44,262 nucleotides of DNA from an uncultured Collinsella sp. (GCA_934650975.1 CAKUFW010000011.1:1-44262), one strand, 5' to 3'; shown: positions 28,001 through 34,992, counted from the first letter of the stretch. Numbers and translations are program-made. Notes: generated by a model not told the origin, from the letters alone.

Positions 28001-28110
28001 GGCGCCAGCAAAACGGCACGCCCGTGGCGGGCAACCAGGTCGGCGAGCAACGCCGCCTCGGCATCGCTCAAGTCCGTACCGGTATTGGTGGTATAGATTC
28101 GAACAGGCAT
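25012..28110 (-). CDS. addB: AddB/RexB-like nuclease subunit lacking P-loop and Fe-S cysteines
   Basis: This 1032-residue protein is the partner of AddA. It has the inactive UvrD-like fold at the front and a PD-(D/E)xK nuclease at the back (GRIDRVDVDAENRAVVIDYKHR), whose catalytic residues are present. Two usual features of Bacillus AddB are missing. There is no Walker A motif in the N-terminus (MPVRIYTTNTGTDLSDAEAA). The C-terminal Fe-S motif CxxCxxxxxC reads CSYNHEGTFV, so two of its three cysteines are Asn and Val, while the upstream Cys (YSTCPLCWF) remains. The complex may therefore do without the Fe-S staple, as I believe the RexB branch does. GGAGG precedes ATG 28110. It is first gene of addB-addA. 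Confidence 0.88.
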   Translation of the reverse strand: MPVRIYTTNTGTDLSDAEAALLADLVARHGRAVLLAPSFAELDLCRHDAAVAGTSLGVDYKTPSSWLRSLWELLSDGRSFVDNLQRQMLFSDMVARLDDADLQPLSRSQGTVRMLARMARDVLPGVAGTGAERCCGDVCQPDPKSDAEARVFELLSAYASGLDRRGMVEPCEAADLMGEVLADNLPACARAVCVRGVTLFTRGLLELLSAVANNGGEVVVLLAREQAAMREELAAAFDARGVLFEAAPLGEGATAPQAASKSAAQPTFVEVAGPHARAHAYVDTIDELVKMCEDAAVDGSVAASADPVRVLVVSARAPRLFGELAARLVARHIAAETTEFTAFSQSIAGRQFTALANLIERMKAADEGTASKTEWWPAPELTDWIYSPISGADTASARTFDKNMRLSRSKTTAGVKSLLQSVQGQVRGARKAASDQNWFKNVPCVASDVFQALWRDKPVTALKAMFAVVEALPDRALGGLDGQARRQAEAALLRHAIDILMNDARALDVSQAATVPVLDGVRTKVDKRSTAYDYETYEVDRTPRAQVRFASLADAAALRPDSCDAVLFADVDLDSYPLSHEEGPLATLTEELGRGGVTLEPAALLRVRFGRAMQASRGPVTLARVTHDRQARECYPAAVWTELRAHAEAAGAAKVACVGEGGIVADFDPAAGEGIECKRVACEAPQHLSEAAVPYLVLRRRDGEGEDAPLVPRLTSASQIEAYSTCPLCWFVSYRVKPQSIDAGFGNMEKGNFVHDVLEHLHARLPQEGMERVTPENLPRAQELLREVFDETLAEHAGKRGTEGPLVPLSAVEERQVAEILPQLEGVLAYESEALAPFAPRYLEFAFNELKVEYAGWPLGGRIDRVDVDAENRAVVIDYKHRTGVEEFKLADPTVRDEESGTAPIDDPRWLPPHTQTLIYAQAMRRALDLDTRAALYFSTKGGKPALRGAASAELLEEERGDGRIPGLKKGFPGEDGSMDFDALLDRVEAGIAERLRELEAGNVAAVDPASAQAAHARCSYNHEGTFVRRDV

Positions 28111-28192
28111 GGTCCTCCACTCAAACCGTTCGCAATAATCAATGCATCCATCCTACCCGCCCACGCGGACAGATTTGCCCCACGCCAACAGA

Positions 28193-28211
28193 TTTCCTCC
28201 GTCCCCAAGGG
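28193..28211 (-). repeat. GGGAC-core repeat, family B copy 2
   Basis: On the minus strand TTGGGGACGGAGGAAA sits directly beyond the terminator of the yerC-like gene, preceded by TGATCCC. This is the same arrangement as at 6935-6966. A short imperfect direct repeat (ACGC..ACAGATTT) lies on the left, at 28164-28195. Confidence 0.65.
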
Positions 28212-28212
28212 A

Positions 28213-28239
28213 TCAAAAAACCGCCCCCGAAGGGACGGC
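28213..28239 (-). terminator. terminator of the yerC-like gene
   Basis: On the minus strand CCGTCCC, loop TTCG, GGGGCGG is followed by TTTTTTG. This is a compact tetraloop hairpin with six T, 30 nt after the stop. Confidence 0.85.
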
Positions 28240-28267
28240 TCTGTGCAATTCGTTTTTTGCCGTTGGC

Positions 28268-28567
28268 TTACTCGCCATCCTCCAGCTTGATGAGGATCTT
28301 GCGATAGCCGCCGTACTCGCCATTAAGCGCCTTGGAAACACGGCTCACCGTGGTGGACGAAGCGCCGGTACGGGCTTGAACCTCAACATAGGGCTCGCCC
28401 TCATCCAGATAACGCGCGACCTGCAGGCGCTGAGAAAGATCGCAGATCTCGCGCGGCGTGCAGATATCGGTCAAGAACGCTTGGATATCCTTCTCGTCAT
28501 CCAAGAGACTAAATGCGTGGACTAGCTGCTTGACATCAGGCTTGTCAAACATGTTCTCGATATTCAT
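28268..28567 (-). CDS. YerC/YecD-family TrpR-like DNA-binding protein
   Basis: The 99-residue protein belongs to the TrpR-related YerC/YecD family. It has an all-helical body and a helix-turn-helix: TPREICDLSQRLQVARYLDEGEPYVEVQARTGASSTTVSRVSKALN, where ASSTTVSRVSKAL is the recognition helix region. In TrpR this fold binds tryptophan, but the ligand of the YerC group is not established. It has its own terminator and lies 157 nt beyond the addB start, on the same strand but probably a separate unit. The ribosome site is weak (GGTGA). The family call is firm; its regulon cannot be read from sequence. Confidence 0.9.
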   Translation of the reverse strand: MNIENMFDKPDVKQLVHAFSLLDDEKDIQAFLTDICTPREICDLSQRLQVARYLDEGEPYVEVQARTGASSTTVSRVSKALNGEYGGYRKILIKLEDGE

Positions 28568-28891
28568 CGATCACCGCCAAACCCGCCAAAAGGCATCGAA
28601 GTTAATACTGACATCGGGCATCGTTCGCCCGTTCTATGCAATAAAACAATGCATGGGGCATTTGCCCGTAGCAGTGTAGCACACCACCAAACTAAAGCGA
28701 CAAGACTCTCTGCCAGCGGCGCGTTTTTCAGGACGAACGCCGTTTCGAAACCAAATGCGCACGTAAGCTCCACGAATATTTGAGACAATGGGCGCCCAAA
28801 CACCGCGGCACGCCCGCGCAACCATCCAAATCGCCGCCGCAAGTCGCTTCACGCGACGCCAGCAACCCCTGCGCAAGAAAGGATTCACGCC
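28568..28891. other. 324-nt divergent intergenic region
   Basis: This lies between the yerC-like gene and the holin-like gene. It holds a small inverted repeat (ATGCA, 9 nt, TGCAT near 28636-28654) followed by GGGCATTTGCCC. I found no convincing -35/-10 pair, tRNA or conserved RNA. Short open frames here show no recognisable product. Confidence 0.4.
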
Positions 28892-29257
28892 ATGCGCTTT
28901 ATGCTTAACTGGCTCTTCACCTCGATCGCCATCGCGATCGCCACGTTCCTCGTCCCCGGTATCCAACCCTTCGGCCTTGCCGAAGCCTGGGTCTGCTTTG
29001 CCTTTGTGGGACTGTTCCTCAACATCGTCGATTCATTCGTCAAACCGTTCCTCACGGTCATCTCGCTGCCGCTCACGATCATTACGCTCGGTATTTTCCA
29101 ACTCGTGCTCAACAGCTTTATGCTCGAGCTCGCGAGCTACCTGTCGGTCAACCTGCTGGGCGTCGGCATCTCCATCGCCGGCTTTGGCTCGGCTTTTATG
29201 GGCAGCATCCTGGTGTCCATCATGCGCAGTATCCTCGACAGCATCGCCGAAGAATAG
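28892..29257 (+). CDS. phage-holin-4 superfamily small membrane protein
   Basis: The 121-residue protein is almost entirely hydrophobic, with four predicted membrane helices (about 5-25, 31-50, 57-80 and 85-112). It has the family pattern LNIVDSFVKPFLTVISLPLTIITLGIFQLVLN, typical of the PF04020 'phage holin family' (DUF360-like) found as single chromosomal genes in many bacteria. The name is historical: there is no endolysin or phage gene nearby, so a lysis role is not supported. AAGAAAGGA precedes ATG 28892. It is monocistronic, with a terminator after it. Function unknown. Confidence 0.88.
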   Translation: MRFMLNWLFTSIAIAIATFLVPGIQPFGLAEAWVCFAFVGLFLNIVDSFVKPFLTVISLPLTIITLGIFQLVLNSFMLELASYLSVNLLGVGISIAGFGSAFMGSILVSIMRSILDSIAEE

Positions 29258-29291
29258 AACGCCCCGGCACGCAAACGCATCGACTCAAAAC

Positions 29292-29330
29292 GAAGGCCCT
29301 CCATCGCAAAAATGGGCGGCCTTCTTATTT
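29292..29330 (+). terminator. terminator of the holin-like gene
   Basis: GAAGGCC (29292-29298) pairs with GGCCTTC (29318-29324), with further internal pairing CCAT/ATGG, followed by TTATTTG. Confidence 0.75.
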
Positions 29331-29352
29331 GTCAAGTCTTAGAGGACGAGAA

Positions 29353-29383
29353 AAACTACCATTTCCACCCCGTCCCCAAATGG
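29353..29383 (-). terminator. terminator with GGGGAC loop after the Rrf2 gene
   Basis: On the minus strand CCATTT (29383-29378) pairs with AAATGG (29364-29359) around a loop GGGGACGGGGTGG, then TAGTTTTTC follows. It ends the Rrf2 gene 10 nt downstream. The loop carries the GGGGACGG core seen in the repeat families of this window. Confidence 0.65.
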
Positions 29384-29392
29384 CTGGTGGGG

Positions 29393-29821
29393 TTAGATCA
29401 CGTAATCGTAGCCCTCGTTGGGCGCGACAAGTTGGTCGAGCGTCACGCCGTCAAGGTAATCGTTGATGAGCTTGTCCAGGTTCTTCCACACATCGAGCGT
29501 GGGGCACTCATCCGATCGCGAACAGCCCTTGCAGTCACCGTCCAAGCATGCGACCGGCGCCAGACTCCCCTCGGTCAGGCGCAGAATCTCGCCCACCGTG
29601 TACTGCTCGGGCGGGCGCGTGAGCACATAGCCGCCGCCCTTGCCACGCATGCCCGAGAGCATATTGGCGCGCACGAGCGTGGCCAAGATGTTCTCGAGAT
29701 ATTTCTCGGAAATACCCTGACGCGCCGCAATCTCTTTAAGCGGGATACGACCGGTCGCCTGGTGCTCGGCCAGGTCGACCATAACGCGCAGGGCGTACCT
29801 GCCCTTAGTAGAAACCAACAT
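29393..29821 (-). CDS. Rrf2-family regulator with four-cysteine cluster
   Basis: The 142-residue protein has the Rrf2 winged helix: MLVSTKGRYALRVMVDLA, IPLKEIAARQGISEKYLENILATLVRANML and SGMRGKGGGYVL, with the wing. After it come C92, C97, C100 and C106 (ACLDGDCKGCSRSDECP), in the loop where IscR and NsrR bind an Fe-S cluster with three Cys. It is divergent from cysK, the position typical of CymR, a cysteine-metabolism repressor that lacks such cysteines. A cluster-sensing regulator of cysK and of itself is the natural inference. AAAGG lies about 10 nt upstream of ATG 29821. Confidence 0.9.
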   Translation of the reverse strand: MLVSTKGRYALRVMVDLAEHQATGRIPLKEIAARQGISEKYLENILATLVRANMLSGMRGKGGGYVLTRPPEQYTVGEILRLTEGSLAPVACLDGDCKGCSRSDECPTLDVWKNLDKLINDYLDGVTLDQLVAPNEGYDYVI

Positions 29822-29903
29822 ATATAGTGCTGCCTTTCGGTCCTTTAGTCCGTTGAAATTCTAGCCGAAAAACTGGGTTTGAAAATACCCGTTCCGGTCA
29901 AGG

Positions 29904-30017
29904 TGATTAATCAACTTGCAATAATCTCCTATTTCCTATTGCATTACTAGGCTTTAGTGTCTAGTATGCTTCCCAACAGCTAAACGAACATCCTATAAGG
30001 TTTGTGGGTTTAGCTGT
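29904..30017 (+). promoter_or_regulatory. cysK promoter, operator-like repeats and leader hairpin
   Basis: TTGCAT (29939-29944) and TAGTAT (29962-29967) are spaced 17 nt, a good sigma-70-type promoter toward cysK. ACTAG (29946-29950) and CTAGT (29961-29965) form an inverted repeat within the spacer. A 10-bp palindrome, TGATTAATCA, lies upstream at 29904-29913. In the leader, ACAGCTAAAC (29976-29985) pairs with GTTTAGCTGT (30008-30017). The two upstream repeats are candidate Rrf2 sites; the leader hairpin may be a further control point. No riboswitch class is recognised. Confidence 0.6.
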
Positions 30018-30074
30018 CAGACACACCGTAAAACCACACGGTATCCAGCAACCCGAACACTTTGGAGGTTCACC

Positions 30075-31013
30075 ATGAGCAAGGTTTACACGTCCATCGA
30101 TCAGCTTATCGGCCACACCCCGCTTCTGGAGCTCACTCACTTTGAGGCCGACGAGGACCTCAAGGCCCGCGTGCTCGTCAAGCTCGAGTACTTCAACCCC
30201 GCCGGCTCAGTTAAAGACCGCGTCGCCAAGAACATGATCGACGAGGCCGAGAAGGCCGGCAAGCTCGTGCGCGGCGGCGACTACACCATCATCGAGCCCA
30301 CGAGCGGCAACACCGGCGTCGGCATCGCCTCGGTGGCAGCGGCTCGCGGCTACAAGGTGATCATCACCATGCCCGAGACCATGTCCGTCGAGCGCCGCAA
30401 GCTCATGCAGGCATACGGCGCCCAGCTCGTGCTCACCGACGGCTCCAAGGGCATGAAGGGCGCCATCGCCAAGGCCGAGAAACTCCAGAAGGAGACCCCC
30501 AACAGCATCATCGCCGGCCAGTTTGTAAACCCCGCCAACCCCGCTATCCACAAGGCCACGACCGGCCCCGAGATCTGGGATGACACCGACGGCCAGGTCG
30601 ACATCTTCGTCGCCGGCGTTGGCACCGGTGGCACCGTGACCGGCGTGGGTGAGTTCCTCAAGGAGCAGAACCCCGAGATCAAGGTCGTCGCCGTCGAGCC
30701 CGCCACCTCACCGGTGCTTTCCAAGGGCCAGGCCGGTCCGCACAAAATCCAGGGTATCGGCGCCGGCTTTGTGCCCGACGTCCTCGACACCCAGGTCTAT
30801 GACGAGATTATCCCCGTCGAGAACGAGGACGCCTTTGCGACCGGCCGCGCCGTGGGTCACAAGGAGGGCGTGCTCGTGGGCATTTCGTCCGGTGCCGCCG
30901 TGTGGGCTGCGCTGCAGCTGGCCAAGCGCCCCGAGAACGAGGGCAAGACCATCGTGGCCCTGCTTGCCGACACTGGCGAGCGCTACCTGTCCACGGCGCT
31001 CTTCCAGGACTAG
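30075..31013 (+). CDS. cysK: cysteine synthase (O-acetylserine sulfhydrylase)
   Basis: The PLP enzyme forms L-cysteine from O-acetylserine and sulfide. The 312 residues have the standard motifs: [14 protein letters not shown] with the PLP lysine K47, [11 protein letters not shown] for substrate binding, [11 protein letters not shown] for the PLP phosphate, and [17 protein letters not shown] precedes ATG 30075. It is transcribed alone from a strong promoter and is divergent from an Rrf2 regulator. No serine acetyltransferase (cysE) is next to it, so the O-acetylserine supply must be encoded elsewhere. Confidence 0.97.
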   Translation: MSKVYTSIDQLIGHTPLLELTHFEADEDLKARVLVKLEYFNPAGSVKDRVAKNMIDEAEKAGKLVRGGDYTIIEPTSGNTGVGIASVAAARGYKVIITMPETMSVERRKLMQAYGAQLVLTDGSKGMKGAIAKAEKLQKETPNSIIAGQFVNPANPAIHKATTGPEIWDDTDGQVDIFVAGVGTGGTVTGVGEFLKEQNPEIKVVAVEPATSPVLSKGQAGPHKIQGIGAGFVPDVLDTQVYDEIIPVENEDAFATGRAVGHKEGVLVGISSGAAVWAALQLAKRPENEGKTIVALLADTGERYLSTALFQD

Positions 31014-31113
31014 GGCCTATCGCCCCCAGGATGAGCTCAAGGCACGCCGGTCTCCCCTCTCTTCTGGCAGCCTGAGCCCATCCCAACAGGGTGTCCCACA
31101 GGACGCCCGAACT

Positions 31114-31165
31114 TGCTACAATGTCTGCGGCGCGGAACCAGCCTCCCGCGCCGCTTTTCTTTTTT
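31114..31165 (+). terminator. terminator hairpin with a possible mnmA promoter
   Basis: GCGGCGCGG (31127-31135) pairs with CCGCGCCGC (31146-31154) and is followed by TTTTCTTTTTT, a convincing terminator, 114 nt after cysK. TGCTACAAT (31114-31122), an extended -10, immediately precedes the stem. If used, mnmA transcripts would start at the hairpin. Whether the hairpin ends cysK or modulates mnmA is not decidable here. Confidence 0.7.
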
Positions 31166-31194
31166 GGCCACATGCCACCAAGGAGAACCTCCCC

Positions 31195-32295
31195 ATGCAC
31201 AACAAGCGCGTGCTCGTCGCCATGAGCGGCGGCGTCGATTCCAGCGTGACCGCGTACCTGCTCAAAAGCCAGGGCTACGAATGCGTTGGCGCCACCATGC
31301 GCCTCACCTGCCCCGCGCCCGACCCCGCCACGGGCATGAGCAAAGTCGACCGCGATATCGCCGACGCGAAGGCCGTTGCCGAGCGTATCGGGATCCCCCA
31401 TCACGTGCTCGACCTGCAGCAGACGTTCGACCGCAGCGTTATCGAGCGCTTTGTGACCGCGTACCAGGAGGGGCTGACGCCTAATCCGTGCATTATTTGC
31501 AACCGCCACATTAAGTTTGGCGCGTTGCTCGATGCGGCGCTGGGCATGGACTGCGACTACATCGCAACGGGACACTACGCCAAAACAAGCCAGGCGGCAG
31601 ACGGCACCTGGCGACTGCATCGCGGTGAGGACCCCAAGAAGGACCAGAGCTACTTTTTGTATTCGCTCACGCAGGAGCGCCTGGCGCACACGATCTTTCC
31701 GCTGGCGGGCTTGGACAAAGAGCGCGACGTGCGCCGCATTGCCGCCGAACAGGGCTTTACCAATGCCAAGAAGGCCGAAAGCGAGGATATCTGCTTTATC
31801 CCCGACGGCGACTACGCGGGCTATATCGAGCGCCGTTGCGGACATCCCGCTGCACCGGGCGACATCGTGTGGCGCGACGGCAGCGTGGTCGGGCGCCACA
31901 ACGGCGCGCTGCGCTACACCATCGGACAGCGCAAGGGCTTGGGCGTCGCGATGGCTCATCCCGTGTACGTGACGGGCGTCGATGCCACCAACAACACCGT
32001 GCATCTGGGCGAGGCCGAGGATCTGACGGCCACCGCGCTCACGGCTAATGACTGGATCTGGAGCGCGCCGGACGCGCGCATGGAGGCTGAGCTGGACGCC
32101 GGCGGCATCCGCGTGGGCGCCAAGTACCGCTACCGTCAAAAGGACCAGGCGGCACTGCTCACGCGTGGCGCCGACGGCCAGATGCTCCTGACCTTCGACG
32201 AGCCGCAGCGCGCCATCGCCCCCGGCCAAGCCGTCGTAGCCTACCGCGGCGACGTCGTCCTCGGCGGCGGCACCGTGACCGCTGCGCTTAAGTAG
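31195..32295 (+). CDS. mnmA: tRNA-specific 2-thiouridylase MnmA
   Basis: MnmA thiolates the wobble uridine U34 of tRNA for Lys, Glu and Gln, using ATP and a persulfide relay. The 366-residue protein has VAMSGGVDSSVTAYLL (PP-loop), NPCIICNRHIKF with C102 as the catalytic cysteine, ESEDICFIPDGDY with C200 as the persulfide cysteine, and GQRKGLGVA before the C-terminal beta barrels. Numbering matches E. coli MnmA closely. A longer open frame starts inside cysK in another phase; ATG 31195 with AGGAG at 31181-31185 is the family start. No sulfur-carrier or iscS gene is adjacent. Confidence 0.97.
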   Translation: MHNKRVLVAMSGGVDSSVTAYLLKSQGYECVGATMRLTCPAPDPATGMSKVDRDIADAKAVAERIGIPHHVLDLQQTFDRSVIERFVTAYQEGLTPNPCIICNRHIKFGALLDAALGMDCDYIATGHYAKTSQAADGTWRLHRGEDPKKDQSYFLYSLTQERLAHTIFPLAGLDKERDVRRIAAEQGFTNAKKAESEDICFIPDGDYAGYIERRCGHPAAPGDIVWRDGSVVGRHNGALRYTIGQRKGLGVAMAHPVYVTGVDATNNTVHLGEAEDLTATALTANDWIWSAPDARMEAELDAGGIRVGAKYRYRQKDQAALLTRGADGQMLLTFDEPQRAIAPGQAVVAYRGDVVLGGGTVTAALK

Positions 32296-32310
32296 ACCCA
32301 TCCCCTTCAT

Positions 32311-32379
32311 AAGTTGCGGTGAAATAGGGCCTGTTTAAGTGTTTCAAACGCCCAAACAGTCCCTATTTCACCGCAACTT
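32311..32379. repeat. palindromic repeat, family C copy 2 (left flank of HTH-HipA gene)
   Basis: 26-nt arms at 32311-32336 (beginning AAGTTGCGGTGAAATAGGG) and 32354-32379 pair with one mismatch over a 17-nt loop. The right arm is identical to the right arm at 33879-33904, on the other side of the kinase gene. It begins 15 nt after the mnmA stop. Confidence 0.95.
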
Positions 32380-32380
32380 T

Positions 32381-32433
32381 GTTAAGTATTATGATTTTTA
32401 TGCTTGCTGTATTTAACGATTAGAATACTTAAC
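32381..32433 (+). promoter_or_regulatory. inverted-repeat operator before the HTH-HipA gene
   Basis: GTTAAGTATT (32381-32390) and AATACTTAAC (32424-32433) are perfect 10-bp reverse complements enclosing 33 AT-rich bases. A near half-site, TATTTAAC (32409-32416), lies between them. A candidate -10 (TAGAAT, 32421-32426) overlaps the right half-site. The site abuts GAGG (32434-32437), so binding here would cover the promoter, as expected for autoregulation by the gene's own HTH. Confidence 0.6.
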
Positions 32434-32448
32434 GAGGTGATGCGGCAG

Positions 32449-33822
32449 ATGAGTACTTCCAACTATATATCCATGGGTGACGCTGCGCGTCTGCTGGGCG
32501 TTACGAAGGCCCGCATATCGCAACTGGCCGCATCGGGAACGCTCGTGTGCGATTTCGTCGGTGGACGGAAAATGGTTGAGTACGATTCCGCGATTGATTA
32601 TCAAAAGATCCGTAAGCGCGGGCGCCGTCCCGCAGCTGACGTTGGGCGCAAGTTCACGTTGATGTCAGCCGACCACGAGGTCGCGCATGTCTCGTTTGAT
32701 CCAACGCGCGAGTTTTCCTTTGAAATTGCCGAGATACTCGATGCACGACGGATGCCGTTTGGCACGTGCTCGAGCTCTTCCCCAACGGTGAATAAACGGG
32801 CACTCAACACGTGGTGGAGTCACCGGTCGGTACCCGACGTCCGCCCCGGACTCATCTCGCGCTATCGCGAGCTGGGAATTGACAGCGGTATTGAAGTTCC
32901 GGTTCAGTGTCTTGGCCTTTCGCTTTCGGATTGCTACTGGTTGCGGCCGGTCGACTGCGATGGGCTCAATTGGCAGCACCTCAATTACTTCGAGAACGAT
33001 TTTGAACGGTCGGCACCCGAGCAACGTTCAGGCTGGCTTGAGGGTATCGGACTAAAAAATCCTGACAATACGTCCGAGGGCGAGCTCCCCAAATCCTGGA
33101 TGATCCGCAATGGCGTTCGCATCCTGGTCAAAGGATGCGGAATGGACGATCAGCGACCGTTTAACGAGGCGGTTGCAACAGCTCTACATCGGCGTCTGCT
33201 ATCCAATGGTGAGTTTGTTCCCTATACGGTCGAGCGCATGTTCGACGGGCCCGTATGCCTATGCGATGACTTTCTTAATGGCCGCGAGGAATACGTGCCG
33301 GCCGCTTATATCAGGGACGCACTCGGTGGCCAGCGAGGAAGCTCAACATACGATCGATACTGTCGATATCTTGGCAGGCACGGGGCTAACGAAGCTACGG
33401 TAAGAAAATCCATGTCGCAGATGATCGTCTGTGATGCCCTCCTGGCCAACAGCGACCGCCACTGGCGAAACTTCGGCGTCATCCGCAACGTCGACACGTT
33501 GGAGATACGGCCTGCGCCGCTGTTCGATAGCGGCAATTGTCTGTGGTACAACGTGCCAACCGCTGCGCTTAAAGCCGGGGATTTCGGGTTTGCCGCCAAA
33601 CCGTTTGGGCCGAGCCCTTCCGCTCAGCTGGCGCTTGCCGACTCACTCGATTGGTTCGATGCGTCGCACCTCGATGGGTTCGTCGACGAGGCGGTTGAAA
33701 TCCTCTCACAAAGCGCATGGGCAACGGCGGACAATCGCCTCAAGGCCATCCGCCGCGGTCTCGAGCGCCGCACGATAGAGGTAAGCGCCGCCGTTAAGGT
33801 ACTACGGCACGTGCAGAGATAA
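32449..33822 (+). CDS. HTH domain fused to HipA-like kinase
   Basis: The protein has 457 residues from ATG 32449; GAGG lies 11 nt upstream, and ATG 32440 is too close to it. Residues 7-45 form an excisionase/MerR-like helix-turn-helix (ISMGDAARLLGVTKARISQLAASGTL). Residues 150-430 resemble HipA-type serine/threonine kinases: VRILVKGC with putative ATP-lysine K228, FNEAVATALHRRL with E240, the catalytic loop NSDRHWRNFGV with D336 and N341, and APLFDSGN with metal ligand D360. All expected catalytic residues are kept. In HipBA the DNA-binding antitoxin and the kinase are separate proteins; here the two activities are in one chain, and no partner gene is present. GC content is visibly lower than in neighbours. 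Flanking family C palindromes suggest a gained unit. Toxin function is inference. Confidence 0.82.
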   Translation: MSTSNYISMGDAARLLGVTKARISQLAASGTLVCDFVGGRKMVEYDSAIDYQKIRKRGRRPAADVGRKFTLMSADHEVAHVSFDPTREFSFEIAEILDARRMPFGTCSSSSPTVNKRALNTWWSHRSVPDVRPGLISRYRELGIDSGIEVPVQCLGLSLSDCYWLRPVDCDGLNWQHLNYFENDFERSAPEQRSGWLEGIGLKNPDNTSEGELPKSWMIRNGVRILVKGCGMDDQRPFNEAVATALHRRLLSNGEFVPYTVERMFDGPVCLCDDFLNGREEYVPAAYIRDALGGQRGSSTYDRYCRYLGRHGANEATVRKSMSQMIVCDALLANSDRHWRNFGVIRNVDTLEIRPAPLFDSGNCLWYNVPTAALKAGDFGFAAKPFGPSPSAQLALADSLDWFDASHLDGFVDEAVEILSQSAWATADNRLKAIRRGLERRTIEVSAAVKVLRHVQR

Positions 33823-33835
33823 CGGCCCTCCTCCT

Positions 33836-33904
33836 AAGTTGCGGTGAAATAGGGACTGTTTTCGCATTTAAAACGCTTAAACAGTCCCTATTTCACCGCA
33901 ACTT
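33836..33904. repeat. palindromic repeat, family C copy 3 (right flank of HTH-HipA gene)
   Basis: 26-nt arms 33836-33861 and 33879-33904 are perfect reverse complements with a 17-nt loop, the same overall length as the copy at 32311-32379. It starts 13 nt after the kinase stop. ATTGAG follows, as it does beside copy 1 at 21291-21353. Confidence 0.95.
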
Positions 33905-33963
33905 ATTGAGGGTGGGTGGCGCTGGCTTTCTAGTCACGCTGGCCAGCGCCGTTATCGGTGCAT

Positions 33964-34992
33964 CTAGCGCTGGACGTAGGCGCGGACCAGCTCGTAGGTG
34001 TTGCGCACGCCGTCGATGTGGCTGCGCTCGTAGTTATGGCTTGCGTACACGCCAGGACCGATCAGGCCATGGCGAATGTCGTAGCCAGCCGAAAGCGTCG
34101 CCTCGACGTCGGAGCCGTAGTGCGGGTACACGTCGATGGCATAGTCGAGCTCCAGCTCGCGCGCGATGTTGGACAGCGTGGTTACCAGGTCGTAGTTGTA
34201 CGGACCGCCCGAATCCTTGGCGCAAATCGAAACCATGCGCTCGGTGCAGCCCAGGTCGTCGCCCACGCAGCCCATGTCCACGCTGATCATCTCGCGCGTG
34301 TCGGCCGGCACAAAGGCACCGCCATGGCCGACCTCCTCGTACACCGTAAAGAGCAGCGAAACCTTGCGCGAAAGGGTCACCTCGCCGTCGGCGACGGCGC
34401 GGGCCAAACCCAGCAGAATCGACGCGGACAGTTTGTCGTCCAAGAAGCGGCTCTTGATGTAGCCGCTCTCCGTCACCGTGGTACGCGGATCCATAGCGAT
34501 GATATCGCCCGTCTGAATACCCAGCTCGAGTACATCGTCCTTGCTGTCGACGTTCTCATCGAGCAGGATCTCCATGTTCTTCTCGACGGTCTTGACCGGT
34601 TCGTCGGCCACATGCGCCGAAGGCTCGGTGTTGAGGACCACACCCGTATAGACATTGCCGTCGCGCGTGTAGACAGTGCAGTTCTCGCCATCGGCCGTAG
34701 ACCACTGATGCCCACCAAGGGTCGTGGGGCGCAGGCGACCATTGTCCTTAATGGAGCGCACCATAGCACCCAGGGTATCGACATGGCTCGCCAACACGAG
34801 CGGCTCGCCCTCGCCACCAAGCTCAACGAGCACATTGCCCTTATTGGAACGCTCAGGCCCAAACCCCATATCACGCAGGGTTTCCATCAGATAATCAGTA
34901 GCCGCACGGGTATACCCCGTAGGAGAAGCAATAGAAGTCAGCTCCTTCAACTGGTCAGTAATAAAACCAAGCGCAGAATCCATCTGGGACAC
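33964..34992 (-). CDS. M42-family metallo-aminopeptidase
   Basis: M42 enzymes are cytoplasmic di-zinc aminopeptidases, often large tetrahedral assemblies, that trim peptides; some relatives are called glucanase or cellulase M. The 342-residue protein shows the ligand motifs VLASHVDTLG, KSRFLDDKLSA, TVYEEVGHGGA with the catalytic Glu pair, ISVDMG and YASHNYERSHID. All five metal ligands appear present. The start is uncertain: GTG 34992 is about 9 nt from GAAAGG, and ATG 34983 is three codons further; a frame to 35025 has no RBS. It converges on the kinase gene across a family C palindrome. Confidence 0.9.
   Translation of the reverse strand: MSQMDSALGFITDQLKELTSIASPTGYTRAATDYLMETLRDMGFGPERSNKGNVLVELGGEGEPLVLASHVDTLGAMVRSIKDNGRLRPTTLGGHQWSTADGENCTVYTRDGNVYTGVVLNTEPSAHVADEPVKTVEKNMEILLDENVDSKDDVLELGIQTGDIIAMDPRTTVTESGYIKSRFLDDKLSASILLGLARAVADGEVTLSRKVSLLFTVYEEVGHGGAFVPADTREMISVDMGCVGDDLGCTERMVSICAKDSGGPYNYDLVTTLSNIARELELDYAIDVYPHYGSDVEATLSAGYDIRHGLIGPGVYASHNYERSHIDGVRNTYELVRAYVQR

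Noticed and set aside
28892..29257. Holin gene as a sign of a prophage
   Set aside because: The family is a common chromosomal membrane protein. No endolysin, integrase, capsid or tail gene is nearby.
30649..31194. Longer N-terminus for mnmA starting inside cysK
   Set aside because: The extra residues are Ser/Arg/Pro-rich out-of-phase translation of cysK, whereas ATG 31195 has a ribosome site and the standard family start.
21291..33904. Repeated TTGCGGTGAAATAG units as a CRISPR array
   Set aside because: The units are palindromes in separate gaps kilobases apart, with no regular spacers and no cas genes.
32311..33904. Kinase gene plus flanking palindromes as a composite transposon
   Set aside because: No transposase is encoded and no target-site duplication could be identified around the outer ends; mobility remains only a possibility.
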